Shown here piece by piece: positions 7,706 to 15,775 of a stretch of 64,000 bases of DNA (positions are counted from its first letter, which is position 1; the number at the start of each line of letters is the position of its first letter). The notes beneath the pieces were generated by a model that was given only the letters and a program-made list of their open reading frames with translations, did no database searches and was not told where the DNA came from. Source of the stretch: Shinella zoogloeoides (GTDB lineage Bacteria > Pseudomonadota > Alphaproteobacteria > Rhizobiales > Rhizobiaceae); NCBI RefSeq assembly GCF_022682305.1, contig NZ_CP093528.1:4084501-4148500 (forward strand). The letters are read 5' to 3'. A program made the position numbers and the translations under genes.

Positions 7706-10150
7706 GTGTCTTCGACCGGAAAAGCGCTCTCGGACGGCTGGCGCATGATCCTGACGCCGGCCGGTGCCGTCACCGGGCCGGCAGGGCTTGAAACCTTTTC
7801 CGATTCTGTCGACGCTCCCGTACCCGGCACGGTCGCCGGGGCGCTGGAGCGCGCCGGCCGCTTCGACCGGACGGCGCCCGAGCCGCTCGATCATCTCGAT
7901 GCCTGGTATGTGCTGGACCTGGAGGGCGAGAGGCCCGGCGAGGCCGTCCTGCATTTCGACGGGCTTGCGACCGTCGCGGAGGTCTGGTGGAACGGTGCGC
8001 TGCTGCTTTCCTCCGACAGCATGTTCGTCCGCCACGATCTGCCCGTCACGCTCACGGGCGAAGACCGGCTTGCTCTCTGCTTCCGCGCGCTGAAACCGCA
8101 TCTGGAAAAGCGTGGCCCGCGCGCCCGCTGGCGGCCGCAGATGATCACGCCGCAGGGCCTGCGCCTCGTGCGCACCACGCTGCTCGGCCGCATGCCGGGC
8201 TGGTGCCCGGAGGTTCACGCTGCCGGTCCCTGGCGGCCTGTCCGTCTTTCGCGGTGCGGGTCGGCATGGCCCGCCGATATCCGCATCGCTGCCCGACTGG
8301 AAGAAGACGGTGCGGGCCGTCTCGATGTCCGCTTCGGTTTCGAAGGTGAAGCGCCGACCGTGGAATGCGCCGGTGTGACCGCCGTGGCCGTGCCCGAGGG
8401 AGAGGGCCGGTTCAGTGCGCGCCTTTCCATCCCGGATGTCGAGGCATGGTGGCCGCGAACGCATGGCAATCCCGCCCTGCACGATGTTTTCCTGACCCTG
8501 AATGGCGAGCGCCGGAGGATCGGCCGCACCGGCTTCCGCCGCATCGGGATCGACCGTGGCGCGGATGGCCGGGATTTCGCCCTTCGCGTCAATGGCGTGA
8601 CGGTCTTCTGCCGTGGCGCGGTCTGGACCAGTGCGGACATCGTCGATCTTCCCGGCAGCCGCGCGCATTATGAGCCGCTGTTGCGGCTGGTGGCGGACGC
8701 CAACATGAACATGCTGCGCATCGGCGGCACCATGGCCTACGAGACGCCGGATTTTTTCGCGTTGTGCGACGAACTGGGCTTGATGGTCTGGCAGGATTTC
8801 CAATTCGCCAATTTCGATTATCCGGCTAATGATCCGGCTTTTGTCGATAATGTGCGTCGCGAGGCGAGCCAGTTTCTCGATGCGACGATTGCCTCGCCGT
8901 CGCTGGCTATCCTGTGCGGCGGCAGCGAAATCGACCAGCAGGCGGCGATGCTCGGCCTGCCGGAAGCCGCTCGGGCCGGCCCGCTTACCCGCGAGATCCT
9001 GCCGGAAATCGCCGCCGCGCACCGGCCGGACGCGCCCTATGTGGAGAATTCGCCGAGCGGCGGGGCGATGCCTTTCTCGCCAAACGCCGGCGTGACGCAC
9101 TATTACGGCGTCGGGGCCTATTGCCGGCCGCTGGAGGATGCGCGCAGGGCAGAGGTTCGCTTTGCCGCCGAGAGCCTCGCCTTCGCCAACGTGCCGGAGC
9201 AGCAGACCCTCGAGGCGCATCTGCCGGTGCCGGCGGTGCATGATCCACGCTGGAAGGCCCGCGTGCCGCGCGACCGCGGGGCGTCCTGGGATTTCGAGGA
9301 TGTGCGCGAGCACTATCTCGCCCTCCTCTACGGTGAGGACCCGGTCCGCCTGCGCCGCGAGGACCCGGCCCGCTATCTCGATCTTTCCCGCGCCGCGGTC
9401 GGCGAGGTGATGGAGGCGACCTTCGCGGAATGGCGGCGGCCGCAATCCACCTGCAACGGCGCGCTGGTCTGGACTTTCCAGGACCTTTTGCCCGGCCCCG
9501 GCTGGGGCGTGGTCGATGCGACGGGCCTGCCGAAATCCGCCTGGCACGCGCTGCGCCGCGCTTTCCGTCCGGTACAGGTCATCCTGTCCGACGAGGGCAC
9601 CAACGGGCTGGATATCCACGCCGTCAACGACAGTGCGCACGAACGGCGGCTGACACTGGAACTCGCCTGCCTGCGCCACGGCCGCCAGCCGGTCGTCTCC
9701 GGCCGCAAGGACATGATCCTTGCGCCCCATTCGGCCGGGACGCTACCGGCGACCGATCTCTTCGGCGCGTTCTTCGATACGACCTATGCCTTCCGCTTCG
9801 GTCCGCCTTCCCATGACGTGACCGTCTGCCGGCTGCTCGATGCGGAGGGAGTGGTGATCGCGGAAGCCTTCCATTTCCCGCAGGGGCGGGCGAAGGCCAT
9901 CCATTCCGCCGTGCTTTCCGCGGCGCTGCGGCAGGATGGGGGGGAGTGGCTGCTGGATCTTTCGGCGGATCGCGTCGTGCAGTCCGTGGCGATCGAGGCC
10001 GAAGGTTTCCTGCCGTCCGATAGCTGGTTCCATCTTGCGCCGGGCGGCGTGAGGAGCGTGCGCCTCGTGCCCCGCGCGGGCATCGATCCGGCTGCAAGGC
10101 CGGCCGGCATGGTTCGCGGCCTCGGCGCGGAGGCCGTCCTCTCGTTCTGA
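7706..10150 (+). CDS. Glycoside hydrolase family 2, beta-mannosidase-like
   Basis: An 814-residue protein with the GH2 order: a jelly-roll sugar-binding domain (about 1-170), an immunoglobulin-like domain, a TIM barrel (about 280-560) and C-terminal beta domains. Beta-mannosidase traits include GWCPEVHAAGPWRPV, MLRIGGTMAYETPDFF and VWQDFQFANFDYP. The probable acid/base is E408 in CGGSEIDQQ and the probable nucleophile E489 in FAAESLAF, though the usual NGNNE and SEFG motifs are altered. The start is a GTG at 7706, placed because AAGGAGG overlaps the DUF1839 stop and ends five bases before it. There is no signal peptide, so it should be cytoplasmic. As last gene of the carrier-protein operon it implies a glycoside substrate or acceptor in that pathway. 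The changed motifs leave open altered specificity. Confidence 0.87.
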   Translation: MSSTGKALSDGWRMILTPAGAVTGPAGLETFSDSVDAPVPGTVAGALERAGRFDRTAPEPLDHLDAWYVLDLEGERPGEAVLHFDGLATVAEVWWNGALLLSSDSMFVRHDLPVTLTGEDRLALCFRALKPHLEKRGPRARWRPQMITPQGLRLVRTTLLGRMPGWCPEVHAAGPWRPVRLSRCGSAWPADIRIAARLEEDGAGRLDVRFGFEGEAPTVECAGVTAVAVPEGEGRFSARLSIPDVEAWWPRTHGNPALHDVFLTLNGERRRIGRTGFRRIGIDRGADGRDFALRVNGVTVFCRGAVWTSADIVDLPGSRAHYEPLLRLVADANMNMLRIGGTMAYETPDFFALCDELGLMVWQDFQFANFDYPANDPAFVDNVRREASQFLDATIASPSLAILCGGSEIDQQAAMLGLPEAARAGPLTREILPEIAAAHRPDAPYVENSPSGGAMPFSPNAGVTHYYGVGAYCRPLEDARRAEVRFAAESLAFANVPEQQTLEAHLPVPAVHDPRWKARVPRDRGASWDFEDVREHYLALLYGEDPVRLRREDPARYLDLSRAAVGEVMEATFAEWRRPQSTCNGALVWTFQDLLPGPGWGVVDATGLPKSAWHALRRAFRPVQVILSDEGTNGLDIHAVNDSAHERRLTLELACLRHGRQPVVSGRKDMILAPHSAGTLPATDLFGAFFDTTYAFRFGPPSHDVTVCRLLDAEGVVIAEAFHFPQGRAKAIHSAVLSAALRQDGGEWLLDLSADRVVQSVAIEAEGFLPSDSWFHLAPGGVRSVRLVPRAGIDPAARPAGMVRGLGAEAVLSF

Positions 10151-10170
10151 GAGGCGAGGTGCCGGAAATT

Positions 10171-10398
10171 TCAGTAGAAGACGTGGATCGGCCACTGTAC
10201 CGGGCGGCGGGAGGCTGAAAGCCGGCTGCCTTCCAGCGGGAGCCTTTCCCCGGTTGCCGGGGCGGCCTTGGCGTCGCTGCCGGCCGTCTCGGTCTTCGGC
10301 TGGAAGCCGACCGGATAGAGATTGAAGTAACCGAGCGTCACGCCACCGAGATACATCATGCCATCGTCTCCGTCCTTGTACGATCCTGCCGACATCAT
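10171..10398 (-). CDS. Small hypothetical protein
   Basis: A possible 75-residue protein I do not recognise. It contains a hydrophobic, aromatic-rich stretch (MMYLGGVTLGYFNLYPVGF) followed by a polar tail ending PIHVFY. The more likely start may be the methionine at residue 14, because AAGGACGGAGA lies upstream of it, which gives a 62-residue product. It converges on the GH2 gene (20 bases apart) and is divergent from the YigZ-like gene. Evidence is the open frame, the internal ribosome site and its fit in an otherwise empty gap. Confidence 0.4.
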   Translation of the reverse strand: MMSAGSYKDGDDGMMYLGGVTLGYFNLYPVGFQPKTETAGSDAKAAPATGERLPLEGSRLSASRRPVQWPIHVFY

Positions 10399-10436
10399 GG
10401 CAAAATCGTGGCGGCTGTCAATAGTCTATAGAATTA

Positions 10437-11102
10437 GTGTTCTATTCGACGCTTGAAACGGCGGCCGCCGGAAGGGTAGGAGACGGGTTCAACCGCAACG
10501 CAACCACCCGGGAACCGGCCTTGTATACGTTGGATCGCGTCGAACGCTTCGAGCAGGAAATCCGCAAGAGCCGCTTCCTTGCGATCGCCTGCCCGGTCGA
10601 GAGCGAGGCGGAGGCGAAGCAGTATCTGGTGGAGGTTTCCGATCTTTCCGCCAGCCATAATTGCTGGGCCTACCGTATCGGCCAGACCTATCGTTTCAGC
10701 GATGACGGCGAGCCGAGCGGCACGGCGGGAAAACCCATCCTGCAGGCCATGGACGGCCAGGCGCTCGACCGCACGCTGGTCGTCGTCACGCGCTGGTTCG
10801 GTGGTATCCTGCTGGGCAGCGGCGGGCTGATCCGCGCCTATGGCGGCACGGCGGCCCTGTGCCTGCGCGCCGCCGCCAAGACGGAATATGTCGAGCGCGT
10901 CACGCTCGGCGTGTCGCTCGGCTTCTCCGATCTGGCGCTGGTCAAGGCGCGGCTCGGGTCCTTCGCGGGGCTTGTGATGGACGACGAGACCTATCACGAT
11001 ACCGGCGCGCGCCTTGCCTTCCGTGTGCCGGCGGAAAGGGCGGAGGAGGTCGGTCGGATGATCGTCGACCTGACGAGCGGGCGCGCCGAAATCGATGCCT
11101 GA
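10437..11102 (+). CDS. yigZ: YigZ/IMPACT family protein
   Basis: A member of the IMPACT/YigZ family, two-domain proteins of about 200 residues whose bacterial function is not settled. The N-terminal domain has the family core: KSRFLAIACPV, a conserved NCWAYRIG, then DDGEPSGTAGKPIL and RWFGGILLGSGGLIRAYG. The C-terminal half is a ferredoxin-like DUF1949-type domain. The open frame begins with GTG at 10437 (221 residues). A TTG at 10521 would give a 193-residue protein starting LYTLDRVERFEQEI, closer to the family's usual beginning, so the start is uncertain. Confidence 0.88.
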   Translation: MFYSTLETAAAGRVGDGFNRNATTREPALYTLDRVERFEQEIRKSRFLAIACPVESEAEAKQYLVEVSDLSASHNCWAYRIGQTYRFSDDGEPSGTAGKPILQAMDGQALDRTLVVVTRWFGGILLGSGGLIRAYGGTAALCLRAAAKTEYVERVTLGVSLGFSDLALVKARLGSFAGLVMDDETYHDTGARLAFRVPAERAEEVGRMIVDLTSGRAEIDA

Positions 11103-11350
11103 CGGCGGAATCTGAAAATAAAATCGACTTTTCCCGGCGCGGCCTCTCCGGGGAACGGTTTGGCGTCGGGCGGGCGGGACGCCGAAAGCCTTCTTGCGGC
11201 GCGCGTGTTCGGCGCAAAGTTGCGCTCCCTTGCGGCGTCGCGCGGCAGCCTGCCGCTATAGGCAAGCCGGTTTTTTCGTTCTATCTACCGCCCGGATGTA
11301 TTTTCGCGGGTCGTGTCCCGCGCTCCCCGCATGGAAGAAAGGACGACCCC

Positions 11351-12010
11351 ATGAGCCTTCGCATCAACGACATCGCGCCGGACTTCACCGCCGACACCAC
11401 CGCTGGCGAGATCGGTTTCCACGAATGGATCGGTGACGGCTGGGCCGTGCTCTTCTCGCACCCGAAGAACTTCACCCCGGTCTGCACCACCGAGCTTGGC
11501 GCCATGGCCGGCATCGAGGGCGAATTCCGCAAGCGCGGCGTCAAGATCATCGGCATCTCCGTCGACCCGGTCGACAGCCATACCAAGTGGAAGGCCGACA
11601 TCCGCACTGCCACCGGCTTCGACGTCGAGTACCCGCTGATCGGCGACAAGGACCTCAAGGTCGCAAAGCTCTATGACATGCTGCCCGCCGCCGCCGGCGA
11701 CAGCTCGGAAGGCCGCACGCCCGCCGACAACGCCACGGTGCGCTCGGTCTTCGTCATCGGCCCGGACAAGAAGATCAAGCTGATCCTCACCTACCCGATG
11801 ACGACGGGCCGCAATTTCGCGGAGATCCTGCGCGCCATCGACTCGATCCAGCTCACCAGCAGGCATCAGGTCGCGACGCCGGCCAACTGGCAGCAGGGCG
11901 ACGACGTCATCATCACCGCTGCCGTCTCCAACGAAGATGCCATCACGCGCTTCGGCTCCTTCGACACGGTCCTGCCCTATCTGCGCAAGACCCGCCAGCC
12001 GGCCGCCTGA
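11351..12010 (+). CDS. 1-Cys peroxiredoxin (Prx6 type)
   Basis: A cytoplasmic thiol peroxidase of 219 residues that reduces hydrogen peroxide or organic hydroperoxides. The peroxidatic cysteine is Cys45 in FTPVCTTELGAM, and it is the only cysteine in the protein, which makes it a 1-Cys enzyme needing an external reductant. The long C-terminal domain (TYPMTTGRNFAEILR onward, PANWQQGDDVII) is typical of the Prx6 group. AAAGGA lies upstream of the ATG at 11351. The 248 bases before it hold no gene and presumably the promoter. A strong terminator follows the stop codon. Confidence 0.96.
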   Translation: MSLRINDIAPDFTADTTAGEIGFHEWIGDGWAVLFSHPKNFTPVCTTELGAMAGIEGEFRKRGVKIIGISVDPVDSHTKWKADIRTATGFDVEYPLIGDKDLKVAKLYDMLPAAAGDSSEGRTPADNATVRSVFVIGPDKKIKLILTYPMTTGRNFAEILRAIDSIQLTSRHQVATPANWQQGDDVIITAAVSNEDAITRFGSFDTVLPYLRKTRQPAA

Positions 12011-12031
12011 GCGAGTGGTATCGGACAAGGG

Positions 12032-12061
12032 AAAGCCGGGGTCGCAAGACCCCGGCTTTTT
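12032..12061 (+). terminator. Intrinsic terminator after the peroxiredoxin gene
   Basis: A perfect 12-bp stem, AAAGCCGGGGTC paired with GACCCCGGCTTT around a GCAA loop, followed by T residues. It lies 22 bases past the stop of the peroxiredoxin gene and also touches the end of the convergent small membrane protein gene, so it may serve both. Confidence 0.9.
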
Positions 12062-12297
12062 CATTTTGCGCGCAGGATGAAGCCGGCGAAGCGCTTCTGC
12101 ACGAAGGGCGAGACGACGAAGACCATGGCGGAAACCATGATCGGCGTGATGACGGCGGTGCGCTGCCAGATCGTCCAGCCCTCCGTCAGCGGCAGCACGA
12201 TGTAGAGGATCGTGGTGATCAGCGGATAGACGGGCAGGAGCATGGCAAGCGCCAGATGCGGCTTGGAAAGCGTGCGGACGGGGGAGGAAGCGGTCAT
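12061..12297 (-). CDS. Small membrane protein paired with a TetR regulator
   Basis: A 78-residue protein with two predicted membrane segments (LALAMLLPVYPLITTILYIV and TAVITPIMVSAMVFVVSPFV). Its look recalls DUF2798-type small membrane proteins, but I cannot assign a function. The start at 12297 is preferred over the longer frame to 12357, because AAAGG precedes it and the longer form would be coded from the operator palindrome. It is divergent from the TetR gene at 12396 and shares the intervening palindrome, so it is the probable repression target. Confidence 0.75.
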   Translation of the reverse strand: MTASSPVRTLSKPHLALAMLLPVYPLITTILYIVLPLTEGWTIWQRTAVITPIMVSAMVFVVSPFVQKRFAGFILRAK

Positions 12298-12313
12298 GGG
12301 AGAAACCTTTATA

Positions 12314-12355
12314 GAACGGAACGTTTCGTTTATATAGAAACGAAACGTTCCGTTC
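12314..12355. promoter_or_regulatory. Perfect 18-bp inverted repeat, probable TetR operator
   Basis: The left arm GAACGGAACGTTTCGTTT at 12314-12331 and its exact reverse complement at 12338-12355 flank a six-base spacer. Each arm also contains the shorter nested palindrome AACGTT. It lies between the divergent membrane-protein gene and the TetR gene, where an autorepressing TetR protein would bind. The link to this regulator is inferred from position. Confidence 0.8.
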
Positions 12356-12395
12356 AAGTGGCTTTCGTGCTACAGCGGAAAAAAAGGAAACAGGC

Positions 12396-13004
12396 ATGAC
12401 CGAGGCAGAAACGAAGCCCGCCCGTCGCTCGATTGGCGCCACGCGCAATCCGGCCAGCCAGGAGGCGATCCTCCAGGCGGCGGAGGCGGTGCTATTGGAA
12501 AACGGCCTTTCCGGCTTTTCCATCGAGGCGGTGGCGCGACGCGCGCGGGCGGGAAAACCGACGATCTATCGCTGGTGGCCCTCGCAGGCGGCGCTCCTGC
12601 TCGACGTCTACCATTGCCGCAAGAAGGTCGATTTCAACTATCCCGATACGGGGAATATTCGCGATGACCTGCGCGCCTATCTCAAGGGGCTGCTCGCGAC
12701 CTGGCAGGGATCGAGCGGTGAGATATTCCGCTGCGTGGTGGCCAAGGCCCAGGGCGAGCCGGAGGCCTTCGCCGCCCTTTCGGCCTACATGACCGATCGC
12801 CGCGTCCAGAGCCGCCGGCTGGTCGAAAAGGCGCAGGAGCGCGGCGAGGTGCGGGCGGACGTGCGCCCCGAGCTGGTCACGGAAATGCTCTCCAGCTTTG
12901 CCTGGGGCCGGCTGCTGACGGGACGGCTGGATATTTCCGATGCGGATATCGACGCCGTGATCGACACGGTTCTGGCCGGCATCATGCCGGAGCCGGCCGG
13001 CTGA
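12396..13004 (+). CDS. TetR/AcrR family transcriptional regulator
   Basis: A 202-residue one-component repressor. The N-terminal helix-turn-helix is typical (ILQAAEAVLLENGLSGFSIEAVARRARAGK followed by PTIYRWWPSQAALL); the C-terminal part is the ligand-binding and dimerisation domain with a TetR_C-like layout. AAGGAAA precedes the ATG at 12396. It is divergent from the small membrane protein gene across a perfect 18-bp palindrome, which it probably binds. The inducing ligand is unknown. Confidence 0.93.
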   Translation: MTEAETKPARRSIGATRNPASQEAILQAAEAVLLENGLSGFSIEAVARRARAGKPTIYRWWPSQAALLLDVYHCRKKVDFNYPDTGNIRDDLRAYLKGLLATWQGSSGEIFRCVVAKAQGEPEAFAALSAYMTDRRVQSRRLVEKAQERGEVRADVRPELVTEMLSSFAWGRLLTGRLDISDADIDAVIDTVLAGIMPEPAG

Positions 13005-13008
13005 TCGC

Positions 13009-13761
13009 TCAGCCTGCGGTCCGTATGAGCCGCAGCCGGCCGTCGCCGTCCACCACGGAGGCGACGCCCTCGTAATTCTCCAGTTTCGGATGGCCGGTCT
13101 CGATGGGATGGTGATGCGTCGCCGTTATCACGGCCACATGCGCGCCCGCGCCCTCGCCGGCAAGGATACCGGCCGGTACGTCCTCGAAGACGAGGCAATC
13201 GGCCGGGTCGAAGCCGAGGCGCGCGGCTCCGAGCCTGTAGCCGTCGGGGGCGGGCTTGCCCTTTGTCACGTCTTCCGCCGTCACGATGACTTTCGGCAGC
13301 GGAATGCCGGCGGCCGCAAGGCGGCGACGGGCGAGCGCCGCCGGCGCGGAGGTCACGATGCCCCAGCGGTCGGCGGGCAGCGCGGAAAGGAAGGCGATAG
13401 CGCCGGCAATCGGCACGACGCCGTCGACATCCTCCATCTCGCCCTGTTCCACTTCCTTCACCTCGGCGGCTGGATCGACGCCCGGCAGTCCGAGTTGGGT
13501 GATCGTGTCGATGCCGCGCCTGCCGTGCATGGTCGGCAGGAAGGTCGCGACATCGAGGCCGTGCTTGAGCGCCCAGCGCGTCCAGACGCGCTCGGTGGCC
13601 AGGATGGAATTGAGGAGTGTGCCGTCCATGTCGAACAGGAAGGCGGAGAAGCTGCGGTCGAAAACGGGGCGTGCGGACAAGGAAGAACCTGCTTGCTTGG
13701 GAGGGGAGGATGCAAGGTGCGGGCGGGCCTCTGGATTAGCCGTTGCCGGCCGCGCAGGCAA
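13009..13761 (-). CDS. HAD superfamily phosphatase
   Basis: A haloacid dehalogenase-type phosphatase. Motif I is FLFDMDGTLLNS, motif II a TSAPAALARRRL region, motif III the lysine of KGKPAPDGYRLGA, and motif IV FEDVPAGILAGEGAG. The cap is of the helical subclass I type, as in sugar-phosphate or glycerol-3-phosphate phosphatases (Gpp, beta-phosphoglucomutase relatives). The first 37 or so residues are proline/alanine-rich and not family-like, so a later start such as the TTG near 13680 (LSARPVFDRSF) is possible. It is divergent from recF and ends four bases after the TetR stop. Confidence 0.88.
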   Translation of the reverse strand: MPARPATANPEARPHLASSPPKQAGSSLSARPVFDRSFSAFLFDMDGTLLNSILATERVWTRWALKHGLDVATFLPTMHGRRGIDTITQLGLPGVDPAAEVKEVEQGEMEDVDGVVPIAGAIAFLSALPADRWGIVTSAPAALARRRLAAAGIPLPKVIVTAEDVTKGKPAPDGYRLGAARLGFDPADCLVFEDVPAGILAGEGAGAHVAVITATHHHPIETGHPKLENYEGVASVVDGDGRLRLIRTAG

Positions 13762-13874
13762 CCACGCTCACGCGCTTGTGTCGCGCGTCGTGACGCCCCA
13801 TCTTTCTGTTGCTCACCCACGAATGTGCCGCGGGGTGATTCCACTGAAGCGAAAAATGCTCTAGCTCTCACGCC

Positions 13875-14999
13875 ATGCCGCACAAGGTTTCCTTTTCCCG
13901 CCTCAAGCTCACGGATTTCCGCAATTATGCGGGTCTGTCGCTGCCGCTCGACGGCCGGCATGTCGTGCTGACGGGGCAGAACGGGGCGGGCAAGACCAAT
14001 CTCATGGAAGCGGTCTCCTTCCTGTCGCCCGGCCGCGGCCTGCGCCGCGCCGCCTATGGCGACGTGCCGCGCGCTGGCAGCGATGGCGGCTTCTCCGTCT
14101 TCGCGACGCTGGAGGGCATGCAGGGCGAGGTGGATATCGGCACCGGCACGGAAGGCGGTGAGGACGGGCAGTCGCGAAAACTCCGGCTCAACGGCACGCC
14201 CGCCCGTACCGTGGACGAGCTTCTCGATCACCTGCGCGTCGTCTGGCTGACCCCCGCCATGGACGGACTGTTCACCGGTCCCTCCGCCGATCGCCGCCGC
14301 TTCCTCGACCGGCTGGTGCTGTCGCTCGATCCCGAGCACGGCCGCCGCGCGGCGGATTTCGAAAAGGCGATGCGCGGCCGCAACCGCCTGCTCTCCGAGC
14401 ACCGGCCCGATCCCGCCTGGCTGACGGCGCTGGAAAAGCAGATGGCCGAACTCGGCATCGCCATGGCCCATGCCCGCCACGAACTCGTCGGCCTCATTTC
14501 CGGCCTCGTCGAGGCGGCCCGCGATGACGGGCCGTTCCCTTCCGCCAGCATGCGGCTCTCCGGCTTCCTCGACGGGGAATGGCAGCGCCCGGCCTACGAG
14601 ATCGAGGACATCTACCTCGGCATGCTGCAGGAAGGCCGCTACCGCGACGCCGCCGCCGGCCGCACGCTGGATGGCCCGCACCGCGCCGATCTCCTCATCC
14701 GCCACCGCGAGAAGGATATGGAGGCCGAGCGCTGCTCGACGGGCGAGCAGAAGGCGCTGCTGGTCGGCCTCATCCTCGCCCATGCCGGGCTGGTCGCGGG
14801 CATGACCGGCCATGCGCCGGTGCTGTTGCTCGACGAGATCGCCGCCCATCTCGACGAGGGGCGCCGCGCCGCGCTGTTCGACCGGGTCGACGCGCTCGGC
14901 GGGCAGGCCTTCATGACCGGCACGGACCGGGCCATGTTCGACGCGCTCGGCGAGCGCGCCCAGTTCCTCACCGTCTCGAACGGAGGCATCCTGCCATGA
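13875..14999 (+). CDS. recF: DNA replication and repair protein RecF
   Basis: A 374-residue SMC-like ATPase that loads RecA at gaps with RecO and RecR. Seen are the N-terminal KLTDFRNYAGL, Walker A in GQNGAGKTNLMEA, the RecF region GPSADRRRFLDRLVLSLDP, the signature CSTGEQKALLVGLILAH, and Walker B in VLLLDEIAAHLD. Length is normal. It overlaps the following moeB gene by four bases (ATGA), so the two are co-translated. dnaA and dnaN are not adjacent, as is common in rhizobia. Confidence 0.97.
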   Translation: MPHKVSFSRLKLTDFRNYAGLSLPLDGRHVVLTGQNGAGKTNLMEAVSFLSPGRGLRRAAYGDVPRAGSDGGFSVFATLEGMQGEVDIGTGTEGGEDGQSRKLRLNGTPARTVDELLDHLRVVWLTPAMDGLFTGPSADRRRFLDRLVLSLDPEHGRRAADFEKAMRGRNRLLSEHRPDPAWLTALEKQMAELGIAMAHARHELVGLISGLVEAARDDGPFPSASMRLSGFLDGEWQRPAYEIEDIYLGMLQEGRYRDAAAGRTLDGPHRADLLIRHREKDMEAERCSTGEQKALLVGLILAHAGLVAGMTGHAPVLLLDEIAAHLDEGRRAALFDRVDALGGQAFMTGTDRAMFDALGERAQFLTVSNGGILP

Positions 15000-15760
15000 C
15001 CGATCCGCTGACCTCGGAAGAAATCGACCGCTACCGCCGCCATATCGTGCTTGCCGAGATCGGCGGCGCGGGCCAGCAGAAACTCAAGGCGGCCAATGTG
15101 CTGATCGTCGGGGCGGGCGGCCTCGGCGCGCCGGTCATCCAGTACCTCGCCGCCGCCGGCATTGGCCATATCGGCGTCCTCGACGACGACACGGTCTCGC
15201 TATCCAATCTCCAGCGCCAGGTGATCCACGACACGGCGGGCCTCGGTACGACGAAGATCGCCAGCGCCGAGGCGGCGGTTTCCCGCCTCAACCCGCATGT
15301 CCGCTTCACCGGCATTGCCGAGCGGCTGATGCCGGACAATGCCGCTCGCCTCCTCTCCGGCTACGACCTTCTGATCGACGGCTCGGACAATTTCGGCACC
15401 CGCTATGCCTCGGCGGATGCGGCGGAAGCCGCGCAAATTCCGCTCGTCACCGGCGCCGTCGGCCGCTTCGATGGTTCGGTGACGGTACTGAAGCCCTATG
15501 AGGCCGGACCGGACGGCGCGCTCAATCCCGCCTACCGCGACCTCTTCCCCTCCGCCCCTCCGCCCGGCGTCGTGCCCGCCTGTGCGGAAGCCGGCATCGT
15601 CGGCGCGCTGACGGGTGTCATCGGCACGCTGATGGCGATGGAGGCGATCAAGCTGGTGACGGGGGCGGGCGAGCCGCTGGTCGGCCGCCTGCTGCTCTAC
15701 GATGGACTGGCGGCGCGATTCGAGACGCTGAAGTACCGGCGGCGCAAGAGCGGCTCCTGA
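14996..15760 (+). CDS. moeB: Molybdopterin-synthase adenylyltransferase family protein (MoeB/ThiF)
   Basis: A 254-residue E1-like enzyme that adenylates the C-terminal glycine of a ubiquitin-like sulfur carrier (MoaD or ThiS). Seen are the nucleotide fold GAGGLGAPVIQYLAAAG, the residues SLSNLQRQVIH and the DGSDNFGTRY motif, and a PACAEAGIVGAL segment containing the usual catalytic-loop cysteine. The two CxxC zinc pairs of E. coli MoeB are missing: PAYRDLFP stands where a CxxC would be, and the C-terminus lacks the second pair. No sulfurtransferase (rhodanese) domain is attached. The ATG at 14996 overlaps the recF stop. No carrier gene is nearby, so MoeB versus ThiF assignment rests on overall similarity. 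Confidence 0.87.
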   Translation: MTDPLTSEEIDRYRRHIVLAEIGGAGQQKLKAANVLIVGAGGLGAPVIQYLAAAGIGHIGVLDDDTVSLSNLQRQVIHDTAGLGTTKIASAEAAVSRLNPHVRFTGIAERLMPDNAARLLSGYDLLIDGSDNFGTRYASADAAEAAQIPLVTGAVGRFDGSVTVLKPYEAGPDGALNPAYRDLFPSAPPPGVVPACAEAGIVGALTGVIGTLMAMEAIKLVTGAGEPLVGRLLLYDGLAARFETLKYRRRKSGS

Positions 15761-15775
15761 TATCCCCGGCTGGAC

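Noticed and set aside
7250..9730. 826-residue open frame opposite the GH2 and DUF1839 genes
   Set aside because: It spans two real genes on the other strand, has low-complexity composition and no recognisable domain.
10859..11350. N-terminal extension of the peroxiredoxin frame
   Set aside because: It runs in from the preceding gene in another frame; AAAGGA and the family N-terminus support 11351.
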